A stretch of 64,000 nt of DNA from contig NZ_CP011994.1 of assembly GCF_001632845.1 (NCBI RefSeq), forward strand, positions 124,001 through 188,000, given 5' to 3'. A program made the translations under genes and the position numbers. Positions within the stretch are counted from its first letter, which is position 1. Each line of letters opens with the position of its first letter. Below are positions 48,481 to 63,871 of the stretch, piece by piece. Below the pieces are notes generated by a model. It was not told where the DNA came from and did not search any database. It saw only the letters and a list, made by a program, of their open reading frames with translations. This stretch comes from Ectothiorhodospira sp. BSL-9 (lineage in GTDB: Bacteria > Pseudomonadota > Gammaproteobacteria > Ectothiorhodospirales > Ectothiorhodospiraceae).

Positions 48481-48771
48481 ATGCCCACCCCTCAGCAGAT
48501 CAAACACCTTCGCACGCTGGCCCATGACAAGAAGCCCGTGGTCAGTCTCGGCCGACACGGCCTGACCGATGCCGTGCTGGAAGAACTCGACATCGCCCTG
48601 AACCATCATGAACTCGTCAAGGTGAAGGTGGGGGTGGGCAATCGTGAGCTGAGGGATCAGGTGGTGGCGCAGATGTGCGAACGAAGCGGCGCCACCCTGG
48701 TGCAGCGGGTCGGAAACATCGCCACCCTGTTCCGGCGCAATCCGGAAAAACCGGTGGTGAAGCTGCCCTGA
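48481..48771 (+). CDS. yhbY: YhbY-family ribosome assembly RNA-binding protein
   Basis: A 96-residue CRM-domain protein that associates with pre-50S particles. LRTLAHDKKPVVSLGRHGLTDAVLEELDIALNHHELVKVKV is the family pattern, and GATLVQRVGNIATLFRRNPEKP ends it. The start is the ATG at 48481; upstream in-frame sequence has no homology. It is the only rightward gene in a long leftward stretch, divergent from rlmE. Confidence 0.95.
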   Translation: MPTPQQIKHLRTLAHDKKPVVSLGRHGLTDAVLEELDIALNHHELVKVKVGVGNRELRDQVVAQMCERSGATLVQRVGNIATLFRRNPEKPVVKLP

Positions 48772-48773
48772 TA

Positions 48774-48810
48774 CTCATCCCCGGCCCTTCCCCCCGAGGG
48801 GAGAAGGGAG
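48774..48810. repeat. Dispersed palindromic intergenic repeat, copy 2
   Basis: Nearly identical to the element at 17276-17313: CTCATCCCCGGCCCTTC start and a stem with GAGGGGAGAAGGGAG at the end. It begins three bases after the yhbY stop. A second G/C-rich palindrome (48840-48866) follows before the convergent greA end. Both copies lie between convergent genes. Confidence 0.75.
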
Positions 48811-48880
48811 CGAGAAAGGGACTGTCCCCGCTTTGAAGCCCCTCTGCCCTGCGGGGAGAGGGGTTGGGGTGAGGGGGCAC

Positions 48881-49353
48881 TCAAACGTATCGGACGGCCA
48901 CGACCTCGTAGTGCTTTTCGCCCGCTGGGGCATTGAAGGTGAATTCATCCCCCTCCTCCTTGCCGATCACTGCGCGGGCAATGGGGGAGTTCACGGAGAT
49001 GCGGCCCGCCTTGATGTCGGCCTCATCGTCGCCGACGATCTGGTAGGTCACTTCCTGATCCGAATCCAGATCCAGCAATTCCACGGTGGCACCGAACACC
49101 ACCTTGCCACCCGCATTCAGCGTGGTCACGTCGATGATCTGCGCGTTGGAGAGCTTGCTCTCCAGATCCTTGATGCGCCCCTCGATGAACCCCTGCTGCT
49201 CCCGGGCAGCGTGATACTCGGCATTTTCCTTCAGGTCACCGTGTGCGCGCGCCTCGGCAATGGCGGCGATCACCCGGGGGCGATCCTCACTCTTGAGCTT
49301 TTGCAGTTCTGCCTTGAGCAGTTCGGCCCCGCGGACCGTCAGTGGCGTCTTGC

Positions 49354-49357
<4 letters not shown>
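48881..49357 (-). CDS. greA: Transcription elongation factor GreA
   Basis: A 158-residue factor that rescues backtracked RNA polymerase by stimulating transcript cleavage. The N-terminal coiled coil with the [22 protein letters not shown] tip (Asp and Glu acid residues) and the C-terminal FKBP-like domain are present. Its ATG overlaps the carB stop (ATGA), so it is coupled to the carbamoyl-phosphate synthase genes. Confidence 0.97.
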
Positions 49358-52578
<3,221 letters not shown>

Positions 52579-52663
52579 GAAATGTCTTACCGTGGGCAAC
52601 GCGGCGCGCGAGGCGCGCCGGTGGGCGAATGGGGTCTGGCGAGGCCGGAGGCCAGCAACGTCC

Positions 52664-53815
52664 TCAGGACGCGCGGGCTCTCATCATGTCAACGAACCGG
52701 TCGAATTCCGGGGCCACGTCGGTGGGCCCGGGCGAGGCCTCCGGGTGTCCCTGAAAACTGCGTGCCGAGCGATCGGTCAGCTCGATCCCCTGCAGGGTGC
52801 CATCGAACAGGGAACGGTGCGTGGGCCGCACATTGTCGGGCAGGTCGGCGTCGTCCAGGGCGAAGCCGTGGTTCTGGCTGGAGATCATCACCCGTTGGGT
52901 GGCCAGATCCTGCACCGGGTGGTTGGCCCCATGGTGACCGAATTTCATCTTCAGGGAGCGGGCACCGGCGGCCAGCCCCAGGAGCTGATGACCCAGGCAG
53001 ATGCCGAAGACGGGCACGTCCTTGTGATCCAGCAACTCACGGATCGCCCCAATCGCATAATCACAGGGCTCCGGGTCGCCTGGGCCATTGGAGAGCAGCA
53101 CGCCATCGGGCTTGAGGGCAAGCACATCCGCCGCCGGCGTCTTCGCGGGCACCACAGTGATGCGGCAACCCCGGTCCACCAGCATGCGCAGGATATTGCG
53201 CTTGGTGCCGAAATCGTAGGCCACCACATGGTAGGGCTGATTCTCGGGGGCCTTGCGATGCCCCTCGCCCAGCACCCAGGTGCCCTCGTTCCAGCTATAG
53301 GTCTCCTGGGTCGTGACCTCCTTGGCCAGGTCCATGCCCTTGAGCCCGGCAAAGCCCCGGGCGGCCTCGATGGCCTTCTGTTCGTCCACTGCCCCGGCCA
53401 TGATGCACCCGTTCTGGGCACCCTTTTCACGCAGCAACCGGGTCAGTCTGCGGGTATCCACGCCGCTGATGGCCACCACGTTGTGACGGGCCAGGTAATC
53501 GGGCAGGCTCTCGGTGGCCCGCCAGTTGGACATGCGCGCAGGCACGTGCCGAACGATCAATCCGGCCGCCTGGGGGGCAGTGGATTCCTCGTCCTCCGGG
53601 TTGACCCCGGTATTGCCGATGTGAGGGTAGGTGAGCGTGACCAACTGACGCGAATAGGAGGGATCGGTGAGGATCTCCTGGTAACCGGTCATGGCGGTGT
53701 TGAACACCACCTCGCCCACGGTGAGACCTTCAGCACCCACGGCATAACCGTGAAAGAGGCTGCCATCTTCCAATGCCAACAAGGCGGGTGTGGTTTTCAA
53801 GCTGACCTCCGACAC
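52664..53815 (-). CDS. carA: Carbamoyl-phosphate synthase small subunit
   Basis: A 383-residue glutamine amidotransferase subunit delivering ammonia to CarB. The class I GATase triad is present: Cys in [14 protein letters not shown] near residue 272, and His/Glu in [12 protein letters not shown] near residue 360. It has a promoter of its own 50-75 bp upstream and begins the carA-carB-greA unit. Confidence 0.98.
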   Translation of the reverse strand: MSEVSLKTTPALLALEDGSLFHGYAVGAEGLTVGEVVFNTAMTGYQEILTDPSYSRQLVTLTYPHIGNTGVNPEDEESTAPQAAGLIVRHVPARMSNWRATESLPDYLARHNVVAISGVDTRRLTRLLREKGAQNGCIMAGAVDEQKAIEAARGFAGLKGMDLAKEVTTQETYSWNEGTWVLGEGHRKAPENQPYHVVAYDFGTKRNILRMLVDRGCRITVVPAKTPAADVLALKPDGVLLSNGPGDPEPCDYAIGAIRELLDHKDVPVFGICLGHQLLGLAAGARSLKMKFGHHGANHPVQDLATQRVMISSQNHGFALDDADLPDNVRPTHRSLFDGTLQGIELTDRSARSFQGHPEASPGPTDVAPEFDRFVDMMRARAS

Positions 53816-53862
53816 GCATACAGAAGGGGCGGGACGAGACCAGCCCGACCAGCCCGGATAGG

Positions 53863-53890
53863 ATTAGACAACAACGTAAGGATGGGTCAA
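53863..53890 (-). promoter_or_regulatory. Promoter of carA-carB-greA
   Basis: On the minus strand TTGACC (53890-53885) and TCTAAT (53868-53863) are 16 bp apart, about 48 bp before the carA ATG. Hexamers match the consensus at five of six positions each. Confidence 0.6.
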
Positions 53891-53949
53891 ATAGTAGCGG
53901 ATCGGGCCCGGGGGTGTCCAATGCCACCCCCGGCCGCCGGGGCCTGACA

Positions 53950-55904
<1,955 letters not shown>

Positions 55905-55999
55905 GATTACCGTGGGTCACTCAGAAACGGTAAAGCCCGCAGGCCACCTCCCTCCCCCAGGGGGGACAAAGACGGCCAGCGGACCCTGATTGCCTGACA

Positions 56000-56023
56000 C
56001 GGGGCCGTCCAGTGACGGCCCCG
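56000..56023 (-). terminator. Hairpin between dnaK and dnaJ
   Basis: CGGGGCCGTC (56000-56009) pairs perfectly with GACGGCCCCG (56014-56023) around CAGT, ten bases after the dnaK stop. There is no U-run on the minus strand, so it may lower dnaJ expression or protect the dnaK mRNA 3' end. Confidence 0.55.
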
Positions 56024-56032
56024 CGCGCGGGT

Positions 56033-57979
<1,947 letters not shown>

Positions 57980-58035
57980 GGTGATTCTCCAGATTTCAAA
58001 TGTTTTTCAAGACTGTATTCGTGAGGACTACCCCG

Positions 58036-58064
58036 TACGTGGGGGCACTCCCGGGCTTTTCAAC
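58036..58064 (-). promoter_or_regulatory. Sigma-32-type heat-shock promoter for dnaK
   Basis: On the minus strand GTTGAAA (58064-58058) and CCCCACGTA (58044-58036) are 13 bp apart. The sigma-32 consensus as known from E. coli is CTTGAAA and CCCCATNTA, so 6 of 7 and 7 of 8 defined bases agree. It stands 57 bp before the dnaK ATG. Confidence 0.65.
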
Positions 58065-58091
58065 CCCTGACGGTGTCATTGCGCGATGGCT

Positions 58092-58682
58092 TCATTGCCC
58101 GGCGCCCGGATCCTGCGACGCGGGCGGCTCCGCGGCCGGGGCCCGGCTGACGATCACCATGGCGGGGCGCAGCAAGCGGTCATTGAGGACATAGCCCTTC
58201 TGCATCACCGTCATGACCGTATTGGGTTCCAGTTCGGCGTTTTCCTGCATGGACATGGCCTGGTGCCGCTCCGGATCGAAGCGCTCCCCTTCGGGATCCA
58301 CTTCCTCGATACCCTGCTTGGCCATGGCCTGAACCAGCATCTTCAGGGTCAATTCGGTGCCTTCGCGGATCTTGTTCACATCCGCCTCGCCCTGGGCCGC
58401 GTCCAGCCCCATCTCCAGGCTGTCGCGCACCGGCAGCAATTCGCCGGCAAACTTCTCCAGGGCGTACTTGTGGGCCTGCTCCACGTCGCGCTTCATGCGC
58501 TTGCGCAGGTTCTCCAGCTCCGCCTGACTGCGCACCAGCTTGTCCCAGTATTCCCGGGCCTCACCCTGAGCCTCTTCCAGTTGCTTGAGCAGCGTGGCCG
58601 GATTGAATTCCGCCTGCTGTTCCTGCGGGGCCTCGGTATCCTCTGCGGCCTGCGCATCATCTTTGTGTTCGTCGTTCGCCAT
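58092..58682 (-). CDS. grpE: Nucleotide exchange factor GrpE
   Basis: A 196-residue homodimeric exchange factor for DnaK. An acidic Gln-rich N-terminus leads into the long coiled coil (QLEEAQGEAREYWDKLVRSQAELENLRKRMKRD as a pattern) and the beta domain with PNTVMTVMQKGYVLNDRLLRPAMVIVS. It lies between hrcA and dnaK, the classical grouping. Confidence 0.97.
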   Translation of the reverse strand: MANDEHKDDAQAAEDTEAPQEQQAEFNPATLLKQLEEAQGEAREYWDKLVRSQAELENLRKRMKRDVEQAHKYALEKFAGELLPVRDSLEMGLDAAQGEADVNKIREGTELTLKMLVQAMAKQGIEEVDPEGERFDPERHQAMSMQENAELEPNTVMTVMQKGYVLNDRLLRPAMVIVSRAPAAEPPASQDPGAGQ

Positions 58683-58828
58683 GACAACTCCGCTCGGCTA
58701 TTACGTGACTGGTTCCTGGCCCCCCGCTCCGGGGCGCGGGGCCCTTGTTCTCGACATGACAAAGCCACGGAACGCCGGTCGGCCACCGCCGCCAGGCCCG
58801 AGGCCCTCTCCTGCCCCCTATGTGGGAT

Positions 58829-59887
58829 TCAATTTCGGGAATTCAAGGCCGCGCCCAACAGCTTGGCGGTGATGTCCACCACCGGGATGATGCGCTCGTA
58901 GGCCATGCGGGTGGGCCCGATCACTCCCAGCACACCCACCACCTGGCCGCCCACGTTGTAAGGCGCCGTCACCACGCTGCAGTCATCCAGCACCTTGTGG
59001 CCCGATTCCTGACCAATAAAGATCTGCACCCCCTGGGCGCTGATGCAGGTATCGAGCAGGGTGAGCAGGTCCCGCTTTTCGGTAAAGGCCTCGAACAGGC
59101 TGCGCAGTTTCTCCACGCTGGACAGCTCCGCATAGTCCAGCAGGTGGATCTGCCCCGTGAACACCACCTGATCGTCCTGCCCTTCATCGCTGAAGGCCTG
59201 CTCACCCAGCTGGATGGCGGCCAGCATCATCGTGTTCATGTGCTCGCGCACCGCCTTCATCTCCCGCAGCACCTGCTCACGGGCCTGACGCAGGTCCAGC
59301 CCCGCCAGGTGCTCATTGAGATAGTTGGCCATCTGCTGCAACTCGCTGTGGGAATATTCCCGGTCCAGTTGCAGAATGCGGTTTTGCACCTCGTTCTTGT
59401 TCATCACCAGGATCGCCAGCACCTGGCGCCCTGATAACTTGAGAAATTCGATCTGCACCAAGGCAGCATGATCCCGCCGCGGCACCCGCACCATGCCCGC
59501 CATCTGCGTGACTGCCGAAAGCAGATCGGACGCCGACTCCACCAGCGACTTGGTGTCCAGCTCCGGGTTCAGCCGCTCCTTGAGGGTGCGTACTTCCTGG
59601 CTGTCCAGGGGCTTGATCTCCAGCAGCGAATCCACGAACAGACGATATCCCTGGGCCGTGGGCACCCGACCGGCCGAGGTGTGGGGCGAACTGACCAGCC
59701 CCATCTCCTCCAGATCCGACATGACGTTGCGGATCGAGGCGGGGCTCAGATCCAGGCCCGCGGTGCGCGCCAGGGTGCGCGACCCCACTGGCTGACCCTC
59801 GCGGACATAACTCTCCACCAACGCCCGCAACAGCCGGCGGGCGCGATCATTGAGAGGCTGCGTGTTGCTAGTGTGGGTCGTCTTCAT
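58829..59887 (-). CDS. hrcA: Heat-inducible transcription repressor HrcA
   Basis: A 352-residue repressor that binds CIRCE elements and needs GroEL. An N-terminal winged helix (LNDRARRLLRALVESYVREGQPVGSRTLAR, with SPASIRNVMSDLEEMGLV) precedes a GAF-like domain. The ATG at 59887 has AAGGTGG upstream; an ATG 15 bases earlier lies inside the CIRCE site and is rejected. hrcA together with a sigma-32-type site implies dual heat-shock control in this organism. Confidence 0.97.
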   Translation of the reverse strand: MKTTHTSNTQPLNDRARRLLRALVESYVREGQPVGSRTLARTAGLDLSPASIRNVMSDLEEMGLVSSPHTSAGRVPTAQGYRLFVDSLLEIKPLDSQEVRTLKERLNPELDTKSLVESASDLLSAVTQMAGMVRVPRRDHAALVQIEFLKLSGRQVLAILVMNKNEVQNRILQLDREYSHSELQQMANYLNEHLAGLDLRQAREQVLREMKAVREHMNTMMLAAIQLGEQAFSDEGQDDQVVFTGQIHLLDYAELSSVEKLRSLFEAFTEKRDLLTLLDTCISAQGVQIFIGQESGHKVLDDCSVVTAPYNVGGQVVGVLGVIGPTRMAYERIIPVVDITAKLLGAALNSRN

Positions 59888-59895
59888 GGGCCACC

Positions 59896-59922
59896 TTGGC
59901 ACTCATCAGGGTAGAGTGCCAA
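59896..59922. promoter_or_regulatory. CIRCE element (HrcA operator)
   Basis: TTGGCACTC (59896-59904) and GAGTGCCAA (59914-59922) form a perfect inverted repeat with a nine-base spacer, extended two bases at each side. The consensus is TTAGCACTC-N9-GAGTGCTAA; the third base is changed symmetrically in both arms. It lies just downstream of the hrcA -10, so HrcA should repress its own gene. Confidence 0.92.
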
Positions 59923-59928
59923 GGCCGC

Positions 59929-59956
59929 ATGTTACTCCTGCGCCCCCGACTGTCAA
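59929..59956 (-). promoter_or_regulatory. Sigma-70 promoter of hrcA
   Basis: On the minus strand TTGACA (59956-59951, consensus) and TAACAT (59934-59929) are 16 bp apart. The CIRCE element starts seven bases after the -10, over the expected transcription start. Confidence 0.75.
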
Positions 59957-60036
59957 GAAACCCCCTCGCCCCACGCAGCGACCGGGCCATGATCGGACCC
60001 ATACACTCCCGAGCGGATTTCCACCATAATCCAGCC

Positions 60037-60918
60037 ATGAACCAGCACTTTCAAACCATTGGCATCATCGCCAAGACCGGCGACCAGCCCCTCGCCGACA
60101 TCCTGGAAGCCCTGGTGTCGCACCTTCGGCACCATCAGCGACACATTCTGCTCGACAGCAGCGCACTGCCCTGGCTGAGCGACACAGACGGCTGCGAGCA
60201 CGCCTCCCGTGAAGAGATCGCTGCCCGTGCCGACCTGGCCATCATTGCCGGAGGCGACGGCACCTTCCTGGCGGCCGCTCGCACCCTGGTGGACGCCGGT
60301 GTGCCACTACTGGGCATCAATGCCGGGCGCCTGGGTTTTCTGGTGGATGTCTCTCCCCACGAGATGCTGGGTCGCCTGGACGAGATCCTCTCGGGGCTCT
60401 ATGTGGAGGATGACCGCCAGATGCTCACCGCCCGCGTCATGCGTGGCGACCAGGTGGTGGCAGAGGGAGACGCCCTCAATGACGTGGTGATGCATATCCG
60501 CGACGTGGTGCGCATGATTGAATTCGACACCTGGATCGACGGCCGCTTCGTGAACACCCAGCGGGCCGATGGCATGGTGGTGGCCACCCCCACCGGCTCC
60601 ACCGCCTATGCCCTGTCCGGGGGCGGCCCCATCCTCTCCCCCTGCCTGGAGGCCGTGGTACTGGTGCCCATCTGTCCCCATGGCCTGAGTAATCGCCCCC
60701 TGGTGGTACCGGCTGGCGCCCGCATCGAGATCGCCGTCAACGAGCACAGTCGCACCCGGGCCCAGGCCGCCCTGGATGGTCAGGACACCATCGACATGGA
60801 GCCTCTGGACCGCGTCATCATCGAGAGCAAGCCCCGCAAACTTCACCTGATCCACCCCACCGGTTACGACTATCTGCAGATCCTCCGGGTAAAGCTGGGC
60901 TGGGGTGAGCAACCCTGA
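60037..60918 (+). CDS. nadK: NAD kinase
   Basis: A 293-residue kinase that makes NADP from NAD and ATP (or polyphosphate). GGDGTFL (residues 72-78) holds the catalytic Asp, and ADGMVVATPTGSTAYALSGGGP near residue 180 binds the nucleotide. The start is the ATG at 60037; the in-frame region upstream carries the hrcA promoter and CIRCE. It is divergent from hrcA. Confidence 0.97.
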   Translation: MNQHFQTIGIIAKTGDQPLADILEALVSHLRHHQRHILLDSSALPWLSDTDGCEHASREEIAARADLAIIAGGDGTFLAAARTLVDAGVPLLGINAGRLGFLVDVSPHEMLGRLDEILSGLYVEDDRQMLTARVMRGDQVVAEGDALNDVVMHIRDVVRMIEFDTWIDGRFVNTQRADGMVVATPTGSTAYALSGGGPILSPCLEAVVLVPICPHGLSNRPLVVPAGARIEIAVNEHSRTRAQAALDGQDTIDMEPLDRVIIESKPRKLHLIHPTGYDYLQILRVKLGWGEQP

Positions 60919-60934
60919 GCCGGGTGCGCAGGGA

Positions 60935-60954
60935 TACTGTATGTGATTACAATA
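60935..60954 (+). promoter_or_regulatory. LexA-box-like site before recN
   Basis: The core CTGT-N8-ACAA (60937-60952) lies in a 20-bp site that matches 15 of 20 positions of the gammaproteobacterial LexA consensus. It overlaps a TACAAT -10-like hexamer (60948-60953), 30 bp before the recN ATG. recN is a known SOS gene in E. coli, which supports the assignment. Confidence 0.65.
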
Positions 60955-60984
60955 GAGCGAATCTGACAGCGGACACCCGAGGCC

Positions 60985-62673
60985 ATGCTCACTCATATCC
61001 ATATCCGTGACTTCGCCATCGTCGATGAACTCTCGCTGGATCTGACTGATGGCATGACCGCCCTCACCGGGGAGACCGGCGCTGGCAAATCCATCCTGGT
61101 GGACGCCCTGGGCCTTGTCCTGGGAGACCGGGCCGACAGCAGCACGGTGCGCCACGGGGCACCGCGCGCCGAGGTGAGCGTGCAGATCGAGATCGGCAAC
61201 GAGGCTGCGGCCTCTGCCTGGCTGGAGGAACAGGGTCTGGACAGCAGCGAATGCCTGCTGCGTCGGGTGGTCAACCGCGACGGCAAGAGCCGGGCCTGGA
61301 TCAACGGCAGCCCGGCCACCCTGCAATCCCTCAAGACCCTGGGGGAAATGCTGGTGGATATCCACGGCCAGCACGCCCACCAATCGCTGCTGCGCAAGGA
61401 GGTGCAACGTCGCATTCTGGATGAATACGCAGACCACCCCAAGCGGCTTTCGGCCATGCGCCAGGCTCACGGCCAGTGGCAAAAGCTGGCCCGGCGCCTG
61501 GCGGAACTGAGCGAGGACAGTCAGACCCGGGATGCCCGCCGGGACCTGCTGCGATTTCAGGTGGATGAACTCCAGACACTGGAACTGGGCCCGGAGGAAT
61601 GGCCACAACTGGAGGAGGAACATGGTCGGCTGGCCCATGCCGGCAAACTCATGGAACTGGCGGAATCCGCCTACCAGGACCTGTACGAGCGCGATGGCAG
61701 CGCCGAGTCCCTGATCGGGCACTTTGCCAGCGAGCTGGAGCAAGGGCAGGCCCTGGATGCACGCCTGGACGAGCCCCGGGAACTGCTGGCCACCGCCCAC
61801 ATACAGATCCGCGAGGCGGCAGGCTGGCTGCGACGCTATGCCGATGGCCTGGAGATGGACCCGGCCCGCCTGGAGTTCGTGGAGTCACGCATGGCCGCCA
61901 TTCAGGACCTGGCCCGCAAGCATCGGGTGGAGCCGCAGGCACTGCCACAGGTGCTGGAACAAATGCAGGCCGAGTTGACCGACCTGGAAGAAGGCATGGG
62001 CAATCTGGACGAGCTGCAGCAGGCAGTGGAGGGTGCCCTGGCAGACTGCCACAAGGCGGCTCAGGCCCTTCACCAATCCCGGCGCAAGGCCGCCGACCGG
62101 CTTTCTCGCGCGGTCACGGAGGCCATGCAGGGCCTCGGGATGGAAGGTGGGTGTTTCGAGTGCCATGTGGAGACACAGCCCGAGGTCCAGCCCACCGCCC
62201 ATGGCACCGATCAGATCAGCTTCCAGGTCAGCGCCAATCCCGGCCAGCCGGTTCAGCCCCTGGCCCGGGTGGCCTCCGGGGGAGAACTGTCCCGCATCAG
62301 CCTGGCCATCCAGATGATCGCCGCCCGCGCACTGCCCACGGCCACGCTGATCTTCGACGAAGTGGACACCGGCATCGGTGGCGCTGTGGCCGAGGTGGTG
62401 GGCCGGCAATTACGCACCCTGGGGGAACACCGTCAGGTGCTGTGCGTCACCCACCTGCCCCAGGTGGCCGCCCAGGCCCACCACCACCTGCAGGTGAGCA
62501 AGCACAAGGGCCGGGATCACACCGCCACGAGCATCCAGCCTCTGGTGGACGATCACCGCGTAAGGGAACTGGCCCGCATGCTGGGGGGGGTCGAGATCAC
62601 CGACCAGACCCTCGCCCATGCTGCGGAAATGGTGAACCGGGTGGGGCCGGCGAAGGACTCATCCAACCCCTGA
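60985..62673 (+). CDS. recN: DNA repair protein RecN
   Basis: A 562-residue SMC-like ATPase for double-strand break repair. Walker A is GETGAGKS (residues 29-36), the long central coiled coil spans roughly 150-380, the ABC signature is LARVASGGELSRISLAI near residue 428, and Walker B LIFDEVDTGIGG near 455. It is convergent with fur, stops six bases apart. Confidence 0.97.
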   Translation: MLTHIHIRDFAIVDELSLDLTDGMTALTGETGAGKSILVDALGLVLGDRADSSTVRHGAPRAEVSVQIEIGNEAAASAWLEEQGLDSSECLLRRVVNRDGKSRAWINGSPATLQSLKTLGEMLVDIHGQHAHQSLLRKEVQRRILDEYADHPKRLSAMRQAHGQWQKLARRLAELSEDSQTRDARRDLLRFQVDELQTLELGPEEWPQLEEEHGRLAHAGKLMELAESAYQDLYERDGSAESLIGHFASELEQGQALDARLDEPRELLATAHIQIREAAGWLRRYADGLEMDPARLEFVESRMAAIQDLARKHRVEPQALPQVLEQMQAELTDLEEGMGNLDELQQAVEGALADCHKAAQALHQSRRKAADRLSRAVTEAMQGLGMEGGCFECHVETQPEVQPTAHGTDQISFQVSANPGQPVQPLARVASGGELSRISLAIQMIAARALPTATLIFDEVDTGIGGAVAEVVGRQLRTLGEHRQVLCVTHLPQVAAQAHHHLQVSKHKGRDHTATSIQPLVDDHRVRELARMLGGVEITDQTLAHAAEMVNRVGPAKDSSNP

Positions 62674-62679
62674 TGCGCC

Positions 62680-63123
62680 CTACCCGTTTTCTTCCTCGTC
62701 TTTCTTGTCACAGGGGCACGGGTTCTGGCTGCACTGACCGTAGATGATCAGGGCATGATCCTTGATGGCGTAGCCCAGACGGTCGGCAATGGCCTGCTGT
62801 CGCTCCTCGATCAAGGGATCCACGAACTCATCCACTCGTCCGCATTTAACGCATACGATGTGATCGTGATGCCGCCCGCGCTCGAGCTCGAATACCGCCT
62901 GGTTGCCTTCAAAGTGATGGCGGCTCACCAGGCCGGCGGCCTCAAACTGGGTCAATACCCGGTAGACGGTGGCCAGACCGATCTCCTCCCCGGCCTCCAG
63001 CAACTCCCGGTAGATGGCCTCCGCGCTCATGTGGTGATCCTCCTCCTTTTCCAGGATCTGCAGAATCTTGACCCTGGGCAACGTCACCTTGAGTCCGGCC
63101 TTTTTGAGGTCTTGGGTTTCCAT
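62680..63123 (-). CDS. fur: Ferric uptake regulator Fur
   Basis: A 147-residue iron-sensing repressor. The winged helix (LKKAGLKVTLPRVKILQILE and GLATVYRVLTQFEAAGLV) and metal-binding HHDHIVCVKCGRVDEF are present. The C-terminal GQCSQNPCPCDKK holds three further cysteines, of which the first pair could complete a structural zinc site. It is divergent from bamE, a pairing common in gammaproteobacteria. Confidence 0.97.
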   Translation of the reverse strand: METQDLKKAGLKVTLPRVKILQILEKEEDHHMSAEAIYRELLEAGEEIGLATVYRVLTQFEAAGLVSRHHFEGNQAVFELERGRHHDHIVCVKCGRVDEFVDPLIEERQQAIADRLGYAIKDHALIIYGQCSQNPCPCDKKDEEENG

Positions 63124-63145
63124 CGGAGGGATTCTCCATGCGGGG

Positions 63146-63166
63146 CTACACCCTGGCTTGGTGTAG
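63146..63166. promoter_or_regulatory. Inverted repeat between fur and bamE
   Basis: CTACACC (63146-63152) and GGTGTAG (63160-63166) form a perfect seven-base inverted repeat with seven bases between. It overlaps a TAGAAT -10-like hexamer (63164-63169) for bamE. It does not match the Fur box well; the binding protein is not known. Confidence 0.4.
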
Positions 63167-63232
63167 AATTCCGCGCTGTGTGGTGTTCGGGACAGGACCC
63201 ATCTTGCAATTCACGGCTTACTGGAAGCAATC

Positions 63233-63562
63233 ATGGCAAGACTGATTCTCTATTCTATCCTTATCGCCGGCCTGCTGCAGGGTTGCAGCGGCGGGCTGTT
63301 TTCGGTTTTCAAACCGGACGTGCAACAGGGCAACGCCCTCAATGAAGATCAGGTGGAACAGCTCCAGGAGGGCATGACACCCCGCCAGGTGCGTTTTCTG
63401 CTGGGCGAGCCCGTACTCAAGGATCCCTTCCAGGGGGACCGGCGCTGGGATTACGTCTATTACCTCAAGCCCGGCGATGGCCCCGTGGAGCGCCGGCGCC
63501 TGACCGTTTTCTTCGAGCAGGGGCAGGTGAGCCGGATCAGCGATACAGGGAAGTATCAGTGA
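63233..63562 (+). CDS. bamE: Outer membrane assembly lipoprotein BamE (OmlA)
   Basis: A 109-residue lipoprotein of the BAM complex. The signal ends in the lipobox LLQGC with Cys18; the mature part has LQEGMTPRQVRFLLGEPVLKDPF and RWDYVYYLKPGDG, typical of the SmpA/OmlA fold. It is divergent from fur and convergent with rnfH over a shared hairpin. Confidence 0.97.
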   Translation: MARLILYSILIAGLLQGCSGGLFSVFKPDVQQGNALNEDQVEQLQEGMTPRQVRFLLGEPVLKDPFQGDRRWDYVYYLKPGDGPVERRRLTVFFEQGQVSRISDTGKYQ

Positions 63563-63568
63563 TCCGGT

Positions 63569-63594
63569 AGCGGGCCGCTACTGGGCGGCCCGCT
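63569..63594. terminator. Hairpin shared by bamE and rnfH ends
   Basis: AGCGGGCCGC (63569-63578) pairs perfectly with GCGGCCCGCT (63585-63594) around six bases. It starts seven bases past the bamE stop and overlaps the last rnfH codons; no strong U-tract follows on the plus strand. Confidence 0.5.
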
Positions 63595-63871
63595 GCTTGC
63601 GCACTGCCTTGGGGTCGGCGATCAGCGGCCGGTAGATTTCCACCCGGTCCCGATCACGCAAAGGGGCGTTGAGCTTGGCCAGCTTGCCATACACACCCAC
63701 CTTGTTGCTGGCCAGGTCGATCTCGGGGCACTGATCCAGGATCCCCGATTCCTGAATCGCCTGTTCCACGGTGCCCCCTTCCGGCAGGGACACCTCCAGC
63801 ACCACCTGCTTCTCGGGCCGGGCGTAGGCCACTTCCACTCGCAACCCCGATGGCTTGTCAGCGGGCACCAT
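63578..63871 (-). CDS. rnfH: RnfH family protein (ubiquitin-fold)
   Basis: A 97-residue small protein of the RnfH/YfjF family with a beta-grasp fold: [30 protein letters not shown] and [24 protein letters not shown]. Its precise job is unsettled; it is named after rnf clusters but is usually found next to ratA as here. Its start overlaps the ratA stop by 14 bases, which indicates coupled translation. Confidence 0.93.
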   Translation of the reverse strand: MVPADKPSGLRVEVAYARPEKQVVLEVSLPEGGTVEQAIQESGILDQCPEIDLASNKVGVYGKLAKLNAPLRDRDRVEIYRPLIADPKAVRKQRAAQ

